Of a stretch of 64,000 bases of DNA, positions 58,229 through 64,000 are shown one piece after another. The notes under the pieces are model-generated. The model was not told the origin of the DNA. It saw nothing but the letters and a program-made list of their open reading frames with translations, and ran no database searches. Location: contig NC_085849.1 of assembly GCF_020906515.1 (NCBI RefSeq), positions 1,612,001-1,676,000 of the forward strand, written 5' to 3'. The position numbers and the translations under genes are program-made. This stretch comes from Vanrija pseudolonga. Taxonomy: Eukaryota; Basidiomycota; Tremellomycetes; Trichosporonales; Trichosporonaceae. Numbering within the stretch: the first letter of the stretch is position 1; each line of letters opens with the position of its first letter.

Positions 58229-61200
58229 CTACCGCCCAGGTGGCATGTTGTACGACATGAACATGTTTGTGCCCTCCTGAGGGAGCACATAGTGGCCGGC
58301 AGGGTTGCCATGGTTGACCATGTGGTGGTTAAAGATGAGACCCGGTGGCGGACCTGGCTGGCCCGCTTGCTGCTGCTGCTGGAGGTGGTGCTGGTCGGGG
58401 GGGAAGGGCTGCTGTTGTTGCTGTTGATGGGGCATGAAGCCGCCTTGGAGAGGAGGCTGTGAGTGTGGCATCTCCCACTGAGGCGGCTGGTGATGTGGCG
58501 CCTGTTGAGGCTGGTGGTGTGGCTGATGTTGATGCTGGTGTTGATTGTGAAGTTGTTGGTGTGGCTGCGGCTGGCCTGGCGTGTTGGGGAACACAGGGTA
58601 GGGCATGTGGCCAGACTGAGGATGGATTGGAGACGGCAGAACGCCATCGGGATTGTGCGTGGGCGAAAACCGCACTTGACTAGGGTGGCCTGGGCTGACT
58701 ATCGGTGGCCACGAAGTTGTAGACGCACTCAAGGGAAGGTCACCGGCCGAGCCAGAGCGATCGAACGTCGGCGACCTGTAAGGGGATCCGGAATGGTTCG
58801 ATGACCGTGTATGCGAACTTGTTCCGGTTGTACCGATGCCAGGATCGGGCGAAGGGACCACAGGACGGGAGCGCGCTTCAAACCAAGCTTTGCGCAACCT
58901 TTCCGGAACGTCAGCATTGCGGTTCTATAACACTGAGGCAGATAGACTTACTCCTGCGAGCGGTCGACGGCCTTGGCGTGGCACCAGCGCATCTCATTAA
59001 GGCCTTGAATGCACAGAGCGATATCCTCGTCTGAGCCACCTTCCTTGGCTAGGTACTGGGCTGTGTAGAACGTGCCGTCGCGTACCATGCTGGCGTCCCA
59101 TTCAAAGAAAGAAGTGGACATATGGAGGCGAAGGGAGTCGACAATGTTGCGCACCTTGTCGTCGCACTTGTGGCGGGCAATGTCGAGGAGATGACGAAGA
59201 TTGAGAATCTCGGTCTGCGACTCGCTGGCGACTGGTGAGGTTGATCGGCTGTTCGCATCCGTGAGGAACGCGCCAGCCGGCTTGGTTTCCAGCCTCTCGA
59301 GTCGCTCTTCCAACTGCTTGCGAATGACATGTTGCGCCTCGAAGAGGTACACTTTCCACGCGTCCGAAAAGTAAACCACCTCATCGGTTTGGCGGAATGG
59401 CGCGTTTGCGCTCTCGTGCTTGAGGCTCTCAAACTCTTCCCAAGACTGTTCGAGTGCTTCCCAGATTTGGCGAATCTCGTTGCCATTGACCTTTTCGAGC
59501 CGGCGGGCCTTGGGTCCTGTGAGTGCCCCGTGAATCATGCGGCAGGCGAGCTACAAGGGTAAGCCTCAAGATGCCTCCCCAAACAAGAATCGACTTACAG
59601 CAAGACGGACGCTCGCGCTAGCCATACGCAGCGAGTGGTCAAAGAGACTTTGGCTTGAAATCAAGGCCATGTGGTTGTCGTAGCCACTGACGGCGTCGTT
59701 GACGGTAGACATGGGATGGTCATCGGCTCCAAGGCGAAGATCGCTGCCACGCAGGCCCATCTGGATGCCCTCATGACAGAACGCATACCAGTAGATGCGG
59801 GCACGAACAGCTTCCTGTCGGTCTTCTACTTCCTTTGACACCAAGGAGTTGATCGTGTCACCGGCGGGCGACCCATCATAGCCTCTGCTCTCGGTAGAGC
59901 ACAGCATGAACACTTGGGAAATGGCGGCCTGGTACATGGCCTGGCGCTCCACCGACGATTGGATGCCTGATAGGACGGTTAGCATTCGTTTCTGAGGAAT
60001 GCTTCACGACTGCCTACCTTCCGAGAGAGGCACAATAAGAAGAAGGCACCGAACGCCATCCCAGGAGGGTCTGCGCATCATACCGCAATCATCAATCTCC
60101 TTCAGGATAATACGCACGGCGCGGGCCATCTTTTCGGTCCTCCGCTGGCGCTCCTGTTGGCGCTGTTGCTCGGCCTCGCTGGGGGTGTGGAGTTGGATCA
60201 CGCCAATAGGTTCGCTTCCGCCGTCCGGTACGTCGAGCTGACCTCGCTCGTCGACACCGAACGAGAGACCCCAAGCATAGAGACAGTGAACAAGAACCGC
60301 ACCCTCGGGGCCCATGGCAGCCGCACATGGCATTGGTTTGGAGAAGTACCTCTTCTCAAGCTCAATGGGGTCGATAAGAGGACCTACAGGATGAGTCATC
60401 ATGCCTTGTGGAGGTAGGTCGCGGTAAATCACTCACGTTGGATATGGAATCGCCTCAAAAAGGACGACTCAAAGAACTCGCGTGTCAACTCAGGCAGGCG
60501 GTCAAACTTTGGTGCAGTGGGGCTGATGGAGCGGTCGAGGTCGTCGCCTTGGGAGGCAAGAGCGGCGTCCGTTGCCGACTTGCCGTACAGCATCTCAATC
60601 TCGGAGATACGCTTGCCCCGGCGGAGCTGTTTTGCGGCTTTGAGAGGCGCATACTCGTCGCTTTAATAAAGTTAGCGGGCGGCAAGGTCATTGCTATTGC
60701 TCAAACTTACACGCAGTTTGTACCCCTTTCTTGGCAGTTTGTACAGCTCACTTTGCGCCGGCGAACAGTGCTGGTGCTGGTGGTGGTTCCTGACTGAGCG
60801 TCCTCGAGAATCGCGACGCGTTCGGCTTCCTCCTGCCGCGTTCGAAGGTCGCACTTGACGCGGCGGTGGCGGCAGGCACCGCACGCCGTAAACTGATGGC
60901 GCGGTACTTTGGCGGGGCTTGAGGCATTGCCGCCGCGTTGGCTTTTGGCGATGGGTCCTGTTGACGCCGCCTTGCCATGAGCTTGCTGCCACTCCTGTCC
61001 GGGCATTGCGAGGTGATGCATAGGCGTCCCGTCGACTGGCGTTGAGTGGAAGCCAGAAATCTGAGCACCATTGTCATGGGGGACGATGCCAGGGGTTGCG
61101 GGGTTCTCAAAGCCGTTCATGTAAAACGAGGGCTGAATCGGCGTGTGCTGCTGAGGAGCGTGCTGCGGCTGCGTGTAGTCGAAGGTTATTGTTGGTGCAA

Positions 61201-61486
61201 CAGGCTCCTGTTTCACCTGGACTGAGAGATGTGGTGGTCGCCGCTGTTCCAGAGGTGAGACCAAGACATTCGCCGCCGTGTAAGGAGCCGGTGCTCCGCC
61301 GTTCAAGCCTTGTTGGTCGTGGGGTGCGGCGTTTACGACGCCATTCGTACCGTCATAGTACTGTTGCGGCGCCTGCTGTTGGTAACCAACTTGAGCATAC
61401 GGATTTTGTAGCGACTGGCCTTGTGGCCCAGGTTGGCGATGGCGGTTCATCGTGTCGAGTGACACGTGCTGTTGTGTGTTGGCCAT
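58229..61486 (-). CDS. Zn2Cys6 transcription factor with expanded zinc cluster
   Basis: Six exons: 61486-60711, 60660-60437, 60383-60018, 59966-59599, 59550-58952 and 58898-58229, for 1000 residues. Introns are 48-53 nt. The N-terminal 200 residues are Gln/Pro-rich. The zinc cluster is CGACRHRRVKCD (Cys 202, 205, 212), then 35 residues, then CTNCQERGTNC (Cys 248, 251, 258). The usual gap between third and fourth Cys is about 5-12. The insertion is acidic then Thr/Ser-rich and has no usable intron. RRGKRISEIEMLYG follows, like a linker and dimerisation helix. The middle region (RRFHIQRPLIDPIELEKRYF; AVLVHCLYAWGLSFGVDE; ARIYWYAFCHEGIQMGLRGS) is a fungal-specific transcription-factor domain (PF04082 type). 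The C-terminus is His/Gln/Pro-rich. The last intron uses the acceptor CCGGAAAG, 10 nt after CTGAC, because the nearer TATAG breaks the frame. A 175-nt leader intron (61673-61499) is plausible. Targets unknown. Confidence 0.87.
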
Positions 61487-64000
61487 AAGCGCCCCAGGCT
61501 GGGAGGGGGGTTGGGGGAGAGATGAGGGAGGGGAGTGCGATGGGAGGTTATGGCAGAGTCTTTGAGGGTGTCAGCAATCAAGACAAACGGTGCAGAGCAC
61601 AGAAGGCAGCACGTTGGGCATGCGGTTGCGATGCAGCCTAGTCGTCTTCTTGGACGATCGTGGCGCAACTCACCTCGACGCGCGGAAAAGTCGTGGTCGG
61701 ACAATGCGACCGGCGTCCGCGAGAAGGCGCCGAATCGATGCGAGATAGCGGGATCGTGCGCAGCTCCTGTAGGATGCGAAGCTGTAAACCCGTCGGCAAG
61801 AGGAAAGACGGCGCGAGCTGTCCTGACGATCGGGGAAGGCGCGGCGCGCTGTTGGGTAGTGCTGAGCCTAGAGAGGCGGATTGAGAATAGAGGTTGGTCG
61901 AGTGGAGGGGGCTGTAGAGGAACAGAGGTCTGTCTGTCACGCTGCCGTGATACTCAGCATTACAGCGACTGGGGCTTGTTGGCGAAACGGCTTTGGTTGG
62001 TGGAGGTGATATCGAAAGGAGGGGGAGCTTGATGAGGGAGGGGGCTAAGAGTTGGCCCAATGGCGGCGGCGCCAGAGATGTTGACGATAGTCGTCGAGTG
62101 TGCCGCCCAAGTAGGCGGGAGTGGAGGGAAGTTGAGGGTTCAAGATGCGTCTTGGGTCGTTTGTTTCTGCGCGCGCGAAGGTCGAGGGAACGAACGAGAG
62201 TCACGGGTCCCGAGGAGGCCAAACAGGGTGCGCGGTGGTGCTGGCACGCGGCTTGTCCAGGTAACGACTGGCGCGCGATAATCTTTGGACAAGAAGGATG
62301 ATCCGTGCCCAAACCAAGATCTTGATGAGGCAGGCGGCGCGCACAAACGAGCAGTGGGATCCAACCCTCAAGCCCGATGATTTTTTGGGTTTCGAGTACA
62401 ATTCTTGTCGATGCCCAGGATCGGTCAAACCTTCAATGGGAATGGGCAGGAGTACGTGTGTACGTGTGTACAGGTGTCGCGCCCAAAGCAGCTCGGCACA
62501 ATGGCGGCGTCGGGGCGAGAAGTAGGACTGCCGCGGGGTGGTGGTGGTCGATTGAGGGTCGAGGTCCGGCCAACAGCACAGGGCGCGCGACCAGCGGCAA
62601 GGGAGCAGGCGACGCGGTGTTGGGCTTGCAGTGGGTTTGGGCTTGACGTGACGCTGGTGCCCGTGGAGCTGAACCAGCAGAACGAGTGGCGTCGAATGAA
62701 CAGAAGGCAGGCAATGCCAGAAGGACGGCTGCTGGCTGGCTGGGTGGGTGGCTTCACTGACGCGCGGCGGCGGTCACGGCGGCAATGTAGATTGTCGGTG
62801 GATTGTTTAGTTGAAGGCAGCCGTTTCGTGCTCGTGCTGCTGCCGGGAGGGGGGGATCGCTGGATCAGAGCGACACAAGCAGGGCAAGTGGCCAGAACAC
62901 AACGGCGCTAGTCTGGGCCTTGATTACAGAATGTTTCGGACGAGACGGGCAGCCCAGCTTGAGGGCAGGTTGGAATTGCTCAAGTGACGCCAAGGAATGC
63001 TAAACAGGCGACGGCTGTCGGACCGGGTTTGCTGGGCTGGGGGCTAGGCAGCGGGGAGTCCAAGGCCGGTTGTCGTCGGCGGGGGGCTGACGTTAGCGTG
63101 CGCTTGTGCGTGTCGTGGTGGTGTGAATAATGTTGCACAGGTGTTGTTGAGAAAGTAAGATGAGATGGAGATGATACGACGACAAGTGGGGCAGGCAGGC
63201 ATGCAGGCAGGCAGGCGACGGCGGGGGAGAGGGAGGGGGTAGGGGAGGGGCCGTAGAGAGAGCCAGAGTGCGGCTGTTGCTGTTGCCGGGTGCAATCTCT
63301 GGGCACGAGGTAACAAGGCAACGACGACGACTCGTATCAATCAGGACAGGCCAAGCACGCACGCAGCAGGAACAGCAGCAGCAGCAACAACGCTCCGAGG
63401 GCCTTGGACTTATCGGTCCTGTGCGTTGTGCGTGCGTCGATACGTGTGTGCGTGCGTGCGAGCCTGCGTCAGGCGAACTGCTGGTATCTTTTCCAGGAGC
63501 AGGAGCAGCCGCTGTAGCCGTTGCTGGTACATCAGCAGCAGTGTCAACAGCGGGCGGGCGGCTCTCTCTCCGCCGTTGTCCTGCCTGCCTGTGCGCTGTG
63601 CCTCCCCCTCTGTGCTGTGGGTGCTCGGTCCTGTCTTCCCTGCCTGCTCTCTCTGCTGGCCGCCGCCGCCGCCGCCGCCTCCACCGCCGCGGGTCGCCGC
63701 CCACAACCGCCTGCGGCGCCATGTTGCACGGCCCAGCCGGCGCTTTTTGATCCCTTTGCGCCACAGGACAGGCAAGTTGGATGCATTCCACAGGGACAAG
63801 CACGAGGAGGGGGGGCATCCCCTGAACATTTGGTGGGTAGCTGCTACATTGGTAGCAATAGCAGCACCAGCACCAGCACCAGCATCAACAGAAACGACAG
63901 ACGATTGTGGCTACATTGATGCAGAGCAAAGCCTGGGCAAACAGGCACGTCTTCTTCTTTCAACGACGACGAGGCAGCAGCCCCCAGAAGCCAGCCAGCA
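61487..64000. other. right margin: upstream region of the Zn2Cys6 factor
   Basis: 2.5 kb to the window edge. A likely leader intron of the minus-strand gene lies at 61673-61499 (GAG|GTGAGT ... CCTCCCAG, 12 nt before the ATG). Beyond about 62300 I find only low-complexity sequence: G-rich tracts, GCAGGCAGGC repeats near 63190 and a CCGCCG run near 63661-63690. Open frames across 63093-63818 are composition artefacts. A gene beyond the right edge may have its flank here. Confidence 0.45.

Noticed and set aside
63093-63818. 241-residue minus-strand frame near the right edge
   Set aside because: Arg/Pro/Cys-run composition from CCG and CTG repeats; no domain and no splice signals that extend it.

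Overview
The window looks like a piece of a nuclear chromosome of a GC-rich basidiomycete yeast. The best guess is a tremellomycete, probably of the Trichosporon/Cutaneotrichosporon/Apiotrichum group. The evidence is indirect: very many short introns (mostly 35-60 nt, GTRNGT donors, CTRAC-like branch sites close to the acceptor), strong C/G third-position bias, and the gene content (a GRAM-domain sterol glucosyltransferase, a fused THI20, a capsule-type SGNH membrane protein, a GATA factor with an AreA N-terminal motif). I see no transposon, LTR element, virus-like element, CRISPR array, rRNA or convincing tRNA.

Seventeen protein-coding genes can be modelled. Left to right: HSP78 mitochondrial disaggregase (-), ATG26/UGT51 sterol glucosyltransferase (-), a small prothymosin-like acidic protein (-), THI20 (+), a YRA1/ALYREF mRNA-export adaptor (-), an SGNH-type membrane protein (+), translin (-), an SVIP-like myristoylated Cdc48/VCP-binding protein (+), alanine aminotransferase (+), SNU13 (-), an SLC45/Sut1-type sugar transporter (+), signal peptidase subunit SPC2 (-), V-ATPase subunit d VMA6 (+), PP1 catalytic subunit GLC7 (+), a Zn2Cys6 transcription factor (+), a Mei2-like RNA-binding protein (-), exocyst SEC15 (+), a GAT1/AreA GATA factor (+) and a second Zn2Cys6 factor (-); the last two bring the total to nineteen. 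Exon chains were built by hand from splice signals, and each was checked for reading-frame continuity and for a total length divisible by three.

The left half (1-35 kb) is compact housekeeping territory with short, often divergent, promoters. The right half (35-64 kb) is dominated by regulators with long gene-free flanks: 4.9 kb without a gene before the first Zn2Cys6 factor and about 2.4 kb before the GATA factor. Several regulators seem to have long C/A-rich 5' leaders, and three have a likely 5'-UTR intron. The genes do not form one pathway. Themes that recur are RNA handling (YRA1, SNU13, translin, Mei2-like), membrane traffic and organelle function (SEC15, VMA6, SPC2, HSP78) and nutrient control (GATA factor, Zn2Cys6 factors, sugar transporter, ALT, THI20).

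The points most worth a second look are: the YRA1 homologue with an 866-nt intron, recalling the long autoregulatory intron of budding-yeast YRA1; a fungal protein with an exact VCP-interacting motif behind a myristoylation signal; a fungal protein that resembles prothymosin alpha; a 22-exon Mei2-like gene with a 15-nt microexon and a GC-AG intron; a Zn2Cys6 domain with a 35-residue insertion; and an Hsp78 lacking the pore-loop tyrosine of its first AAA+ ring.
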